Of a stretch of DNA of 64,000 bases, positions 9,047-18,454 are shown one piece after another. The stretch's first letter is position 1. Each line of letters opens with the position of its first letter. The notes beneath the pieces were generated by a model that made no database searches, was not told where the DNA came from, and saw only the letters and a list, made by a program, of their open reading frames with translations. The stretch spans positions 62,001 to 126,000 of the forward strand of contig JAEUPJ010000050.1 of assembly GCA_016790285.1 (NCBI GenBank). Reading direction: 5' to 3'. This DNA comes from Roseateles sp. (lineage in GTDB: Bacteria > Pseudomonadota > Gammaproteobacteria > Burkholderiales > Burkholderiaceae_C). The translations under genes were made by a program, and so were the position numbers.

Positions 9047-10353
9047 AGCCGCGCCTCCCGACCCAACGTGAGCAGCAGCGGGGCGCCGCGACGCTGGTCG
9101 TCGTCATGGTGCTGTTCCTGGTCATGGCACTGCTCGCCGCCTACGCCAACCGCAGCCTCGTCTTCGAACAGCGCATCGCCAACGGCTACTACCGGGCCAG
9201 CCTTGCACAGGAGATGGCCGAAGGTGGCCTGGACTGGACGGTCGCCATGCTCAACGGCACGGCGATCGACGGCAACTGCGAGCCCGTCGCCGCGGGCGGT
9301 ACACGGTTCGTCGACAAGTACCTCAACATCTCCGCTGCCGACCGCAGCGCCCAGCGCCTGGTCACGAAGACCGGTGCGCTGGCGGCCGACTGCGCTCGCG
9401 ATGGCAACGCCCTGGTCTGCCGTTGCCCGACCGCCGGCACGCGCACCGCGCAGCCCACCATCACGGTCGCTTCGAATCTCGTGCCGAGCTTCGGCATCCA
9501 GGTCGCCACCGACACGACGCCGCGCTACGGCAACTTCCTGATCAACTCCGTGGGATGCTCGGACGGCAGCATCGACACCTGCCGCAGCGGTGCCGAGGTG
9601 CGCAGCAAGAATGCCCTGTCGATCTCCGAGCAGATCGGCGGCGTGGCCTTCATCGCAGCCGTCCCGTCGTCGCCTGCCAGCCCGCTGACGGTCCGCGGCA
9701 CGCTGACGACGAGCGGCAGCGGCGGCCTTGGCCTGCACAACAGCGACCCGACCGCCTCGGGCAGCCTGCTGATCTCCGGCGGCCCGTCGCCGGGCACCCT
9801 GGTCGACAGCCGCATGGACACCCTGCCCGGCACGCCGGCGTACATGGCGCAGACGTTCGACGACAGCCGGCTCAGCGGCATGAACGCCACGACCTTCTTC
9901 CAGAGCTACATGGGCATGACACCCGCCCGGTACGCCAACCACCCTGCCCTGCGCAAGGTGACCTGCCCTGCGGGTGACTGCGGCGCGACACTGCAGGCCG
10001 CCTACGCGGCGGGGCAGCGGCTGCTGCTGGTGGACGGCCCACTTGAAATCAGCACCAACGTGACGATCGGCACGGTGGCGTCGCCCCTCGTCATCATCGC
10101 CAAAGGCGATGTGACCCTGAGCGGCCCCATGCAGCTCACCGGTCTGCTCGTGGTGCTCGGCGACCTGGACTGGACGAACACCGGCGGGCTGACCTCGCTT
10201 GTCACGGGCATGGTGCTCGTGCAGGACGACATGCACGCCACCGGGGCCATGGACATCGTCTACCGGCAGGACGTGGCCGACGAGTTGCGCAACCGCGTCG
10301 GAAGTTACGCCCGGGTCTCCGGCGGCCTGTTCCACGCCAACAACACCAAGTGA
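9043..10353 (+). CDS. pilX: PilX-type minor pilin with large C-terminal domain
   Basis: 436 residues, about twice the usual PilX. The N-terminus RG/AATLVVVMVLFLVMALL lacks the Glu at +5, as in PilX and GspK, and YANRSLVFEQRIANGYYRA is the PilX-like helix. Residues about 300-436 look like a beta-strand-rich solenoid (PLVIIAKGDVTLSG, MQLTGLLVVLGDLDWTN, GMVLVQDDMHATGAM), comparable to bactofilin-like layers. In GspK/PilX the missing Glu and bulky C-terminus fit a tip position. The added domain may replace the tip function of PilY1, for which no gene is present here. Confidence 0.8.
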   Translation: MKPRLPTQREQQRGAATLVVVMVLFLVMALLAAYANRSLVFEQRIANGYYRASLAQEMAEGGLDWTVAMLNGTAIDGNCEPVAAGGTRFVDKYLNISAADRSAQRLVTKTGALAADCARDGNALVCRCPTAGTRTAQPTITVASNLVPSFGIQVATDTTPRYGNFLINSVGCSDGSIDTCRSGAEVRSKNALSISEQIGGVAFIAAVPSSPASPLTVRGTLTTSGSGGLGLHNSDPTASGSLLISGGPSPGTLVDSRMDTLPGTPAYMAQTFDDSRLSGMNATTFFQSYMGMTPARYANHPALRKVTCPAGDCGATLQAAYAAGQRLLLVDGPLEISTNVTIGTVASPLVIIAKGDVTLSGPMQLTGLLVVLGDLDWTNTGGLTSLVTGMVLVQDDMHATGAMDIVYRQDVADELRNRVGSYARVSGGLFHANNTK

Positions 10354-10364
10354 CGAGGCTGGCC

Positions 10365-11696
10365 ATGCGTTCCCTCCCGCCCGCTTCCCTCTCGCGCCTG
10401 CGCCAGGCCGGCCAGCGCGGTGTCACGCTCATCGAGGCGCTGGTCGCCTTGCTGGTGATGTCCTTCGGCATGCTCGCGCTCGTAGGCCTCATGAGCAACC
10501 TCCGGTTTGGTGCCGACCTCGCCAAGCAGCGCAGCGAGGCCATGCGGCTGGCGCGCGCCGAGATCTCTCTCGCACGCGACTATTCCGAGCTGGAACGCGG
10601 CGCGGCCACGCCCGTCGGGGCAACCGTCTACGCGGAACTTGACAGTTTCAAGCAGCCCAAGCTGATCCAGCCGCGCGACTCCAACACCACCTACACCATC
10701 GACCGCACGGTCACCGACCTCGCCGCGGGCGGTGACGGCAAATCCGTGCGGGTGTCCGTGTCGTGGACGGACCGCACCGACACGACGCAATGGGTCAGGC
10801 TCGACACCGTCATCGCCAAGGTCGACCCCGTTTTCAGCGCGGCCGTCGGGTTCACCCCGCAGGGCGGCGCATTGACACCCGTCGCCGGCCGCAACCCGGT
10901 CATCCCGGAGGGTGCCAAGCAGCTCGACAAGAACAACAGCGCCTTCCGCCCCAGCGCCCTGGGCAGCACGGTCTGGGTGTTCAACAACTTCAGTGGCGCG
11001 ATCGTCGGCAAGTGCAGCGTCCCGGCCGGCACGCCGGTATCCACCCTGACCTCGGCCGACGTCGCCAGCTGCAACAACAACACGGTGGGCCTGCTGCTCA
11101 GCGGCACCGTGCGCTTCTCCAACACCAACCCCGCCAACCCGGCGCTGCCCGAGGCGATGGCGATTCCTCTGGGCATCGATTTCACCAGCGGCAGCTATGA
11201 CCTGCCCCAGCTGGACGCCAACGGCAAGCCGATCCGCAACGCGCAAGGCGTGATCCAGACCGACACCTACTCCGCGTCGCCGCCCACGCCCACCGGGGGC
11301 AACGCGCCGAACTTCGAGTGCTTCAACGACAGCCCGACCAGCAGCCCGAGCTCGCAGCCCTTCGTCAACTACTACTGCATCATCTACCAGAGCACGACGC
11401 CGCTGACGTGGTCGGGCAAGGTGGTGCTGACCGGCTTCAGCACCGGCACGAACTCGACGGACTACCGCGTCTGCCGCTACAGCGCCGACTACAACGAGAG
11501 CGGCGACATGTACACCGCTGACAAGCGGCTGCTGGACAACGCCGAGCACCCGGCCGTGTACGGCAAGGTTTCGGCGTCGCTCGCCCGGCAGAACTTCCTC
11601 GTCGTGCGCGGCGACCGCAGCTGCCCGACCGCTGCGGCCGTCAACCCGGCCGGTGGCGTCTTCGCCGACTACTCGACCGTGCAATTGCAGCCCTGA
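10365..11696 (+). CDS. pilV: PilV-type minor pilin with large C-terminal domain
   Basis: 443 residues against about 180 for typical PilV. Prepilin site after G19 (GQRG/VTLIEALVALLVMSFGMLA), the PilV-type helix, then LRFGADLAKQRSEAMRLARAE. The rest is a long Thr/Ser/Asn-rich beta region with several Cys (GKCSVPAG, VASCNNN, FECFNDS, NYYCIIYQ, RVCRYSADY, DRSCPTAA). ATG 10365 has GAGG at proper distance; GTG 10350, overlapping the pilX stop, is an alternative. Last gene of the cluster; ribD begins 20 bp later. Confidence 0.8.
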   Translation: MRSLPPASLSRLRQAGQRGVTLIEALVALLVMSFGMLALVGLMSNLRFGADLAKQRSEAMRLARAEISLARDYSELERGAATPVGATVYAELDSFKQPKLIQPRDSNTTYTIDRTVTDLAAGGDGKSVRVSVSWTDRTDTTQWVRLDTVIAKVDPVFSAAVGFTPQGGALTPVAGRNPVIPEGAKQLDKNNSAFRPSALGSTVWVFNNFSGAIVGKCSVPAGTPVSTLTSADVASCNNNTVGLLLSGTVRFSNTNPANPALPEAMAIPLGIDFTSGSYDLPQLDANGKPIRNAQGVIQTDTYSASPPTPTGGNAPNFECFNDSPTSSPSSQPFVNYYCIIYQSTTPLTWSGKVVLTGFSTGTNSTDYRVCRYSADYNESGDMYTADKRLLDNAEHPAVYGKVSASLARQNFLVVRGDRSCPTAAAVNPAGGVFADYSTVQLQP

Positions 11697-11716
11697 GCGC
11701 TGGCTAGACTGGCGGC

Positions 11717-12748
11717 ATGATTCCGCCAGACACCTCCGCCGCGCTGCAGCGCGCCCTCGAACTGGCCGGGCAGGCCGTCGGCCTGACCGACCCCAACCCG
11801 CGCGTTGGCTGCGTCATCCTGGCGCCCGACGGGCGTGAGCTGGGCGCCGGGCACACCCAGGCCGCCGGCCAGGCCCATGCCGAGGTGATGGCCCTGCGCG
11901 ACGCGGCCGCACGCGGCCACGACGTGCGCGGCGCGACCGCCGTCGTCACGCTGGAGCCCTGCTCCCACCATGGCCGCACCCCGCCCTGCTGCGACGCGCT
12001 GATCGCCGCCGGCATTGCCCGCGTGGTGGCGGCCGCCGAAGACCCCAACCCGCAGGTGGCCGGCCAGGGGCTGGCCCGCCTGAAGGCGGCCGGCATCTCG
12101 GTCGAGCTCGCCGGCCCGCAGGCGCAGCAGGCGAGCCGGGAGCTCAACATCGGTTTCTTCTCGCGCATGCAGCGCGGGCGGCCCTTCGTGCGGCTCAAGT
12201 CCGCCATCTCGCTGGACGGCCGCACGGCCCTGCCCGACGGCCGCAGCCAGTGGATCACCGGCGAAGCAGCCCGCACCGACGGCCACGCCTGGCGCCGCCG
12301 CGCGGGCGCCGTGCTGACCGGCATCGGCACCGTGCTGGCCGACGACCCGCGCCTGGACGTGCGCCTCGTACCCACGGCGCGCCAGCCGTTGCGCCTCGTG
12401 CTCGACCCGCAGGGCCGCATGCCCGCCGCCGCGCGGGTGCTCCAGCCGCCGGGCGAGGCACGCGTCATCGGGCCCGGTCGCGCCGACCTGCCTGCCCTGC
12501 TGGCCGAACTCGGCACCCAGGGCATCAACGAACTCCACGTGGAAGCCGGCCCGACGCTGTCCGGCGCCTTCCTGGACGCCGGCCTCGTGGACGAGCTGCT
12601 CGTCTACCAGGCGCCGATGCTCATCGGCCAGGGCCGGCCCCTGGCGGAACTCGCCCCGCTGGCCGGCCTGGGCGACGCCCGCCGCTGGCAGCTCGTCGAA
12701 GCCACACCGATCGGCCAGGATCTGCGTCTTCGCCTGCGGCCAACCTAG
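11717..12748 (+). CDS. ribD: Bifunctional riboflavin deaminase/reductase RibD
   Basis: 343 residues. The N-terminal deaminase domain (about 1-145) has zinc motif QAHAEVMAL with catalytic Glu and [16 protein letters not shown]. The C-terminal reductase domain (about 150-343) contains [18 protein letters not shown] and [17 protein letters not shown]. It converts the ring-opened pyrimidine from GTP cyclohydrolase II to 5-amino-6-ribitylamino-uracil in two steps. It heads the ribD-ribBA-ribH-nusB cluster. No FMN riboswitch is seen before it; only 20 bp separate it from pilV. Confidence 0.96.
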   Translation: MIPPDTSAALQRALELAGQAVGLTDPNPRVGCVILAPDGRELGAGHTQAAGQAHAEVMALRDAAARGHDVRGATAVVTLEPCSHHGRTPPCCDALIAAGIARVVAAAEDPNPQVAGQGLARLKAAGISVELAGPQAQQASRELNIGFFSRMQRGRPFVRLKSAISLDGRTALPDGRSQWITGEAARTDGHAWRRRAGAVLTGIGTVLADDPRLDVRLVPTARQPLRLVLDPQGRMPAAARVLQPPGEARVIGPGRADLPALLAELGTQGINELHVEAGPTLSGAFLDAGLVDELLVYQAPMLIGQGRPLAELAPLAGLGDARRWQLVEATPIGQDLRLRLRPT

Positions 12749-12758
12749 GGTCGCCACC

Positions 12759-12764
12759 TACAAT
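12759..12764 (+). promoter_or_regulatory. Possible -10 element very close to the ribBA start
   Basis: TACAAT at 12759-12764 lies 8 bp before the ribBA ATG. If used, transcription would begin at or just before the start codon, giving a leaderless or near-leaderless mRNA. No good -35 hexamer sits 16-18 bp upstream, so this is weak. Confidence 0.3.
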
Positions 12765-12772
12765 CGCGCGTT

Positions 12773-13870
12773 ATGCCCATCTCTCCCATTCCCGAGCTGG
12801 TCGCCGAGCTGGCGGCTGGCCGCATGGTCATCCTGGTGGACGAAGAAGATCGCGAAAACGAGGGTGATCTCGTCTTCGCGGCCGACCTCGTCACGCCCGA
12901 GGCCATCAACTTCATGGCCAAGTACGGCCGCGGCCTGATCTGCCTCACGCTGCCGCGCGAGCATTGCGAGCGGCTGCAGCTGCCGCCCATGACGCGCCGC
13001 AACGGCACGCAGCACGGCACCGCCTTCACCGTCTCCATCGAGGCCGCCACCGGCGTCACCACCGGCATCTCCGCCGCCGACCGCGCGCGCACCGTGCAGG
13101 CCGCCGTCGCGCCGGGCGCCAAGCCCAGCGACCTCGTTCAGCCGGGCCACATCTTTCCGTTGCAGGCCCAGGATGGCGGCGTGCTGATGCGCGCGGGTCA
13201 TACCGAAGCGGGCTGCGACCTCGCCCGCATGGCGGGCCTCTCGGCCACCTCGGTCATCTGCGAGATCATGAAGGACGACGGCAGCATGGCCCGCCTGCCG
13301 GACCTCGAGATCTTCGCGGCCGAACACGGCTTGAAGATCGGCACCATCGCCGACCTGATCGAGTACCGCAGCCGCCACGAAAGCCTCATCACCCGGGTCG
13401 CGGAGCGCCGCCTGCACACCGCCCAGGGCGAGTTCGCCTGCCAGGTCTTCACCGACCGCACCGGCGGCACCCACCTGGCGCTCAGCCACGGCGCCTGGCA
13501 GCCCACCGACGAAGTGCTGGTGCGCGTGCACGAGCCGCTGTCGGTGCTGGACCTGCTGGAAACCGGCAACTGCGGTCACTCGTGGGGCCTGCCCGCCGCG
13601 CTCACCGCCCTGCGGGCCAGCCCCGCCGGCGTGGCCGTGCTGCTGAACTGCGGCGAAGACGCCGCCGGCCTGCTCGGCCGCGTGAAGGCCAGCGAGACGC
13701 CGCCCGCCCCGCGCGGCGCGATGGACCTGCGCACCTACGGCGTCGGCGCCCAGATCCTCAAAGCCCTGGGCGTGCACCGCATGAAGCTGCTCGGCAGCCC
13801 GCGCCGCATGCCCAGCATGACCGGTTACGGGCTGGAAGTGACCGGCTTCGTGGCTTCCCCGTCCTGCTGA
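12773..13870 (+). CDS. ribBA: RibBA: DHBP synthase with degenerate GTP cyclohydrolase II domain
   Basis: 365 residues. The N-terminal domain (about 1-200) is an intact 3,4-dihydroxy-2-butanone-4-phosphate synthase: [44 protein letters not shown]. The C-terminal half keeps the RibA fold ([24 protein letters not shown]), but the zinc site is gone. Where GTP cyclohydrolase II has three Cys in an ECLTGDVFGSLRCDCG-like motif, this protein reads [20 protein letters not shown] (residues about 253-272), with one Cys. The RibA activity is probably lost and a separate ribA is expected elsewhere. It makes the four-carbon unit used by RibH. Confidence 0.93.
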   Translation: MPISPIPELVAELAAGRMVILVDEEDRENEGDLVFAADLVTPEAINFMAKYGRGLICLTLPREHCERLQLPPMTRRNGTQHGTAFTVSIEAATGVTTGISAADRARTVQAAVAPGAKPSDLVQPGHIFPLQAQDGGVLMRAGHTEAGCDLARMAGLSATSVICEIMKDDGSMARLPDLEIFAAEHGLKIGTIADLIEYRSRHESLITRVAERRLHTAQGEFACQVFTDRTGGTHLALSHGAWQPTDEVLVRVHEPLSVLDLLETGNCGHSWGLPAALTALRASPAGVAVLLNCGEDAAGLLGRVKASETPPAPRGAMDLRTYGVGAQILKALGVHRMKLLGSPRRMPSMTGYGLEVTGFVASPSC

Positions 13871-13888
13871 CAACGAAAGAGGCACGCG

Positions 13889-14362
13889 ATGCAAGATTCC
13901 GATCAAGGCCTGCCCGCCTTCGAGGGCGCAATGGACGGCAGCGAGCTCACGATCGCCATCGTGCAGGCCCGTTTCAACGACTCCATCACCTCGGCCCTGG
14001 CCAGCGCCTGCCTGGCGGAGCTTTCGGTGCTGGGCGTGCCGGCCGAGGCCATCCGCCACGTCACGGTGCCTGGCGCGCTGGAAGTGCCGCTGGCGCTGCA
14101 AGCCCTGGCCGAGAGCGATGACTACGACGCGCTGATCGCCCTGGGCTGCATCATCCGCGGCGAGACCTACCACTTCGAGCTGGTGGCCAACGAGAGCGGC
14201 TCGGCCGTGACCCGCGTCGGGTTGGACCATGGCATCCCGATTGCCAACGCCATCCTCACCGTCGAGAACGAAGCCCAGGCCTGGGCCCGCGCCGAACCCA
14301 AGGGCCGCGACGCCGCACGCGTCGCCGTCGAGATGGCCAACCTCCTGAAAGACATCGAGTGA
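13889..14362 (+). CDS. ribH: 6,7-dimethyl-8-ribityllumazine synthase
   Basis: 157 residues, normal for lumazine synthase. Motifs include [22 protein letters not shown] and [18 protein letters not shown] with the catalytic His. It condenses 5-amino-6-ribitylamino-uracil with DHBP, the penultimate step to riboflavin, as a cytosolic oligomer. It lies 18 bp after ribBA and its stop overlaps the GTG of nusB, the common Burkholderiales order. Confidence 0.97.
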   Translation: MQDSDQGLPAFEGAMDGSELTIAIVQARFNDSITSALASACLAELSVLGVPAEAIRHVTVPGALEVPLALQALAESDDYDALIALGCIIRGETYHFELVANESGSAVTRVGLDHGIPIANAILTVENEAQAWARAEPKGRDAARVAVEMANLLKDIE

Positions 14363-14862
14363 ACGCACCCAAGACCGCATCCAAGACGGCCACCGCGATG
14401 GGCAAGCCCCCGGCCGGCAAGAAAGCCCCCGTCAAGTCCGCACGCCGCCGCTCGCGCGAGGCCGCAGTGCAGGGCCTTTACCAGTGGCTGCTGACCGGTG
14501 AAGACCTCGGCGCCATCGTGGCGCTGGGCCGTGAGCAGGAAGGCTACGCCAAGCTCGACGTCAAGCACTACGACGCGCTGCTGACCGGCTGCGTGGCCGA
14601 GGCCGCCGACCTGGACGCGATCCTGTCCCGCCACGTCGACCGCCTGACGACCGAGCTCTCGCCCATCGAGCACGCCATCCTGATGATCGGCGCCTACGAG
14701 CTCAAGCACTGCCTCGACATCCCGTACAAGGTCGCCATCAACGAAGCGGTCGAACTCGCCAAGTCCTTCGGCGGCACCGACGGCCACAAGTACGTCAACG
14801 GCGTGCTCGACCGTGCCGCCGTCGACCTGCGCCCCCTCGAGGTGACGGCCAAACGCGGATGA
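14359..14862 (+). CDS. nusB: Transcription antitermination factor NusB
   Basis: 167 residues from GTG 14359, which overlaps the ribH stop; ATG 14398 would shorten it by 13 residues. The basic N-terminal tail precedes the all-helical NusB domain ([62 protein letters not shown]). NusB with NusE binds boxA in rRNA leaders for antitermination. Its stop overlaps the aminotransferase start by 4 bp. Confidence 0.95.
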   Translation: MNAPKTASKTATAMGKPPAGKKAPVKSARRRSREAAVQGLYQWLLTGEDLGAIVALGREQEGYAKLDVKHYDALLTGCVAEAADLDAILSRHVDRLTTELSPIEHAILMIGAYELKHCLDIPYKVAINEAVELAKSFGGTDGHKYVNGVLDRAAVDLRPLEVTAKRG

Positions 14863-16049
14863 AGCTTGCCGGCCGGCTCGATCGCATCGAGCCCTTCTAC
14901 GTGATGGAACTGGCCAAGGCCGCTGCCCGCATGGCGGCCAGCCCGGCCTGCGACCCTGCGCGAGGGGGCCGGCGCATGATCCGGCTGAATGTCGGCGAGC
15001 CCGACTTCGGCGCCGCCCCGGCCGTGCGCGAGGCCGTGGCACGCATCGCCCAGGGCCCCACGCCCTACACCGACTCCCTCGGCCTGCCCGCCCTGCGCGA
15101 AGCCATCTCGCGCTGGTATGGCGAGCGTTTCGGCCTGGCCATCGGGCCGGAGCGCATCGCCATCACGGCTGGCGCCTCCGCCGGGCTGCAGCTCGCCTGC
15201 CTCGCGCTCTTCGAGCGGGGCGACGAGGTGCTGATGCCCGACCCCTGCTATCCCTGCAACCGCCACTTCGTGTCGGCCACCGACGCCACGCCCCGGCTGC
15301 TGCCCACCGGCCCGGCGGAGCGCTTCCAGCTGGACGGCGCGCAGGTGCGGCAAGCCTGGACGGACGCCACCCGTGGCGTGCTGCTGGCCTCGCCCAGCAA
15401 CCCGACCGGCACCTCCATCGCGCCCGAGGTGCTGGCCGACATCGCCGACTTCGTGCGCGAGCGCGGCGGCGTGACCGTGGTCGACGAGATCTACCTGCCG
15501 CTGAGCTACGAGGCCCACTTCGGCCACTCCGCGCTCGGCCTGCCGGGCGGCCTGGGCGACGACATCGTCTCGGTCAACAGCTTCTCCAAGTACTTCGGCA
15601 TGACGGGCTGGCGGCTGGGCTGGCTGGTGCTGCCGCCCGCGCTGGTGCCCGCCATCGAGCGACTGGCGCAGAACTTCTACATCTGCCCGTCCACGCTGTC
15701 TCAGATGGCCGCGCTGGCCGCCTTCGAGCCCGACTCGATCGCCGAATTCGAGCGCCGCCGCGCCGTGCTGAAGGCGCGCCGTGACTACATCGTCGGCGCG
15801 CTGGGCGGCCTGGGCCTCACGGTGCCCGTCGCGCCCGATGGCGCCTTCTACGCCTGGATGGACGTGAGCCGCCATCACGCGGACAGCTGGGCCTTCGCCC
15901 ACGAGTTGCTGGACAAGGCCCAGGTCGCCCTCACCCCGGGCCGCGACTTCGGCGTGGCCGAGCCGCAGCGCTTCATGCGGCTGTCCTTCGCGTCGTCGAT
16001 GGAAGACCTCGAAGAAGCCGTGCACCGGCTGCGCGGGGTGCTGGCATGA
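14859..16049 (+). CDS. Class I/II PLP-dependent aminotransferase
   Basis: 396 residues, fold type I. The PLP lysine is K244 in [16 protein letters not shown]; other landmarks are [30 protein letters not shown] and the substrate-carboxylate Arg in [10 protein letters not shown]. The substrate cannot be fixed from sequence; relatives are annotated as aspartate or alanine/valine-type aminotransferases. It overlaps nusB and ybgC by 4 bp each, so it is part of the same transcript. Confidence 0.9.
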   Translation: MKLAGRLDRIEPFYVMELAKAAARMAASPACDPARGGRRMIRLNVGEPDFGAAPAVREAVARIAQGPTPYTDSLGLPALREAISRWYGERFGLAIGPERIAITAGASAGLQLACLALFERGDEVLMPDPCYPCNRHFVSATDATPRLLPTGPAERFQLDGAQVRQAWTDATRGVLLASPSNPTGTSIAPEVLADIADFVRERGGVTVVDEIYLPLSYEAHFGHSALGLPGGLGDDIVSVNSFSKYFGMTGWRLGWLVLPPALVPAIERLAQNFYICPSTLSQMAALAAFEPDSIAEFERRRAVLKARRDYIVGALGGLGLTVPVAPDGAFYAWMDVSRHHADSWAFAHELLDKAQVALTPGRDFGVAEPQRFMRLSFASSMEDLEEAVHRLRGVLA

Positions 16050-16444
16050 GTCACTTCCAGTTCCCGGTGCGCGTGTACTGGGAGGACACCGATGCCGGCG
16101 GCATCGTGTTCTATGCCAACTACCTGAAGTTCTTCGAACGCGCCCGCACCGAGTGGCTGCGCGCCGCCGGCGTCGAGCAACACCAGCTGCGCGAGGACAC
16201 CGGCGTCATGTTCGTCGTGGCCGACACGCGGCTGCGCTACGTGGCGCCCGCAAGGCTGGACGACCTGCTCACCATCACGGTGGACCCCGAACCCGCCGGC
16301 CGCGCCAGCCTTGTCGTGCGCCAGCGCGCGCTGCGCGGCGACACGCTGCTGTGTGAAGGCGAGATCCGCATCGGCTGCGTGCGCGCCGACGACCTCAAAC
16401 CCCAACGCCTGCCCGACACCGTCGTGGCAGCGATCACCGCATGA
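16046..16444 (+). CDS. ybgC: Tol-Pal-associated acyl-CoA thioesterase YbgC
   Basis: 132 residues with a 4-hydroxybenzoyl-CoA-thioesterase hot-dog fold. The active-site motif YWEDTDAGGIVFYANYLKF contains the catalytic Asp. YbgC hydrolyses short-chain acyl-CoA or acyl-ACP at the inner membrane and is genetically linked to tol-pal. It overlaps tolQ by 4 bp. Confidence 0.95.
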   Translation: MSHFQFPVRVYWEDTDAGGIVFYANYLKFFERARTEWLRAAGVEQHQLREDTGVMFVVADTRLRYVAPARLDDLLTITVDPEPAGRASLVVRQRALRGDTLLCEGEIRIGCVRADDLKPQRLPDTVVAAITA

Positions 16445-17118
16445 ACCAAGACCTCTCCATCGTCTCCCTGATCCTGCACGCCAGCTTCGCGGTGCAGCTC
16501 GTCATCGCGGGCCTGCTGCTCGTGTCGCTCGCGAGCTGGAGCGTCATCTTCGGCAAGCTCATCGGCCTGGGCCAGATCAAGCGCCGCAACGACGCCTTCG
16601 AGGCCGAGTTCTGGAGCGGCAAGAACCTCAACGACCTCTACCATTCGGTGGGCAACCGCACGGATGGCGCGCCGCTGGAGCGCATCTTCGCGTCGGGCAT
16701 GCGCGAGTTCCTGAAGCTGCGCGAGAAGCGCGTGAGCGACGCGAGCGCCTTGCTGGACGCCGCACGCCGGGCCATGCGCGCGAGCTTCCAGCGCGAACTC
16801 GACGCGATGGAGAGCAACCTGTCCTTCCTGGCCTCGGTCGGCTCGGTGTCGCCCTACGTGGGCCTGTTCGGCACCATCTGGGGGATCATGCACGCCTTCG
16901 TCGGCCTGTCCAACCTGACGCAGGTCACGCTGGCCACGGTGGCCCCGGGCATCGCCGAGGCGCTGGTGGCCACGGCCATCGGCCTCTTTGCCGCCATCCC
17001 GGCCGTGCTGGCCTACAACCGCTTCGCGCGCCAGATCGACCGCACGGCGATCACGCTGGAGACCTTCATTGAGGAGTTCTCCAACATCCTGCAACGCAAC
17101 GCAAGCACGCACCCCTGA
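16441..17118 (+). CDS. tolQ: Tol-Pal proton channel subunit TolQ
   Basis: 225 residues, MotA/TolQ/ExbB family with three membrane segments: about 12-40 (FAVQLVIAGLLLVSLASWSV), about 130-160 (SVGSVSPYVGLFGTIWGIM) and about 165-195 (GIAEALVATAIGLFAAIPAV). With TolR it forms the proton-driven motor that energises TolA for outer-membrane constriction at division. It shares its last base with the first base of tolR. Confidence 0.97.
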   Translation: MNQDLSIVSLILHASFAVQLVIAGLLLVSLASWSVIFGKLIGLGQIKRRNDAFEAEFWSGKNLNDLYHSVGNRTDGAPLERIFASGMREFLKLREKRVSDASALLDAARRAMRASFQRELDAMESNLSFLASVGSVSPYVGLFGTIWGIMHAFVGLSNLTQVTLATVAPGIAEALVATAIGLFAAIPAVLAYNRFARQIDRTAITLETFIEEFSNILQRNASTHP

Positions 17119-17552
17119 TGGCTGCCGTCAACGCCCGGGGCGGCCGTCGGCGCCGCACGATGAACGAGATCAACATGGTCCCGTTCATCGACGTGATGCT
17201 GGTGCTGCTCATCATCTTCATGGTCAGCGCGCCGCTGATCACCACCGGCCTCGTGGACCTGCCCAGCGTCGGCAAGAGCCGCCAGCAGCCGGAGCACGTC
17301 ATCCAGGTCATCGTGGGCACTGATGAAAAGCTCAAGATCAAGATCGACCAGCTCGAACCCGAGTCCATCCCGATGAACCGGCTCGCCGAGCGCGTCAAGA
17401 AGGGCCAGGGCAAGGACGCCACCAGCCCGGTCGTGATCTCGGCCGACAAGAACGTCAAGTACGAAGCCGTCGTGCAGGTCATGGACACCCTGCAGCGCGC
17501 CGGCATCCAGCGCGTGGGCCTGGCCGTGAAGAGCGGCGCTGCGTCGAACTGA
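17118..17552 (+). CDS. tolR: Tol-Pal motor subunit TolR
   Basis: 144 residues, ExbD/TolR family. A single N-terminal membrane helix MVPFIDVMLVLLIIFMVS carries the proton-conducting Asp; a periplasmic domain follows (VVISADKNVKYEAVVQVMD). It pairs with TolQ. The start overlaps the tolQ stop and its stop overlaps tolA. Confidence 0.96.
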   Translation: MAAVNARGGRRRRTMNEINMVPFIDVMLVLLIIFMVSAPLITTGLVDLPSVGKSRQQPEHVIQVIVGTDEKLKIKIDQLEPESIPMNRLAERVKKGQGKDATSPVVISADKNVKYEAVVQVMDTLQRAGIQRVGLAVKSGAASN

Positions 17553-18454
17553 TGGCTGCAGCCACCCTGCGTCCGCCGGAAGCGGCCGGCATCGGCCGGG
17601 GCCTCGTGCTGGCCCTGGTTGCGCACGGCCTGCTGATCCTGGCGCTCACCTACGGCCTGCATTGGCGCAGCGACAACTCGGCGGCCTTCGAGGCCGAGCT
17701 GTGGTCTGCCGTGCCGCAGGTGGCCGCGCCGCGCGAGGAAGCCCCGCCGGAGCCGGAGCCCGAAGCGCCCAAGCCCGACCTGAAGGCCGCGCAGCAGCGC
17801 GCCCAGCAGGAGGCGGCCGAGCAGCAACAGCAGCGCGACGCCGAGATCGCGATCGCCAAGGAGAAGAAGCGCAAGGAAGAGAAGGCCCGCGAGGACGCGG
17901 CCCGGCTCGAGCGCGAGAAGGCGGCCAAGGAAAGAGAAGCCAAGGAGAAGGCGGCCAAGGACGCCAAGGACAAGGACGCCAAGGACAAGGACGCCAAGGA
18001 CAAGGCCGCCAAGGAAGAGCAGGAGCGCAAGAAGGCGCTGGACGCCAAGGCGGCCAAGGAAGCCAAGGACACCAAGGAGGCCGATGCCCGCCGCGAGGCC
18101 CTGCGTCAGGAGAACCTGCGCCGCATCCAGGGCATGGCCGGCGGCACGCCGGGCTCCACGGGCGCGGCCGCCCAGAACTCGGCGCCGTCAGCGGGCTACG
18201 CGGGCCGCATCAAGGGCAAGATCCGCCCGCTCATCATCTACTCGGACGACGGCTCGGCCAACCCGACGGCGGAAGTCCAGGTCACGCTCGGTCCCGATGG
18301 CCGCATCCTCGGCACCAAGGTGCTCAAGGCCAGCCCCGACGCCGACTGGGACCGCGCGGTGCTGCGCGCCATCGAGAAGGCCGAGACGCTGCCGCGCGAC
18401 GTCGACGGGCGGGTGCCACCCGTGCTGATCCTGACCTTCAGGCCGCGCGAATGA
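17552..18454 (+). CDS. tolA: Cell-envelope protein TolA
   Basis: 300 residues. One membrane helix (about 14-36), a Pro/Glu-rich stretch, then a long Ala/Lys/Glu/Asp helical domain (about 85-200) with tandem AKDKDAKDKDAKDK repeats, and a C-terminal TonB-like domain (about 220-300, ending VLILTFRPRE). TolA spans the periplasm between TolQR and TolB/Pal. Unusually, tolB and pal do not follow: the 3' end overlaps the convergent bufD gene by 17 bp. Confidence 0.93.
   Translation: MAAATLRPPEAAGIGRGLVLALVAHGLLILALTYGLHWRSDNSAAFEAELWSAVPQVAAPREEAPPEPEPEAPKPDLKAAQQRAQQEAAEQQQQRDAEIAIAKEKKRKEEKAREDAARLEREKAAKEREAKEKAAKDAKDKDAKDKDAKDKAAKEEQERKKALDAKAAKEAKDTKEADARREALRQENLRRIQGMAGGTPGSTGAAAQNSAPSAGYAGRIKGKIRPLIIYSDDGSANPTAEVQVTLGPDGRILGTKVLKASPDADWDRAVLRAIEKAETLPRDVDGRVPPVLILTFRPRE

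Noticed and set aside
12758-14380. Long minus-strand open frame opposite ribBA and ribH
   Set aside because: Mirror of the riboflavin genes, Gly/His/Ala-rich with no recognisable domain.
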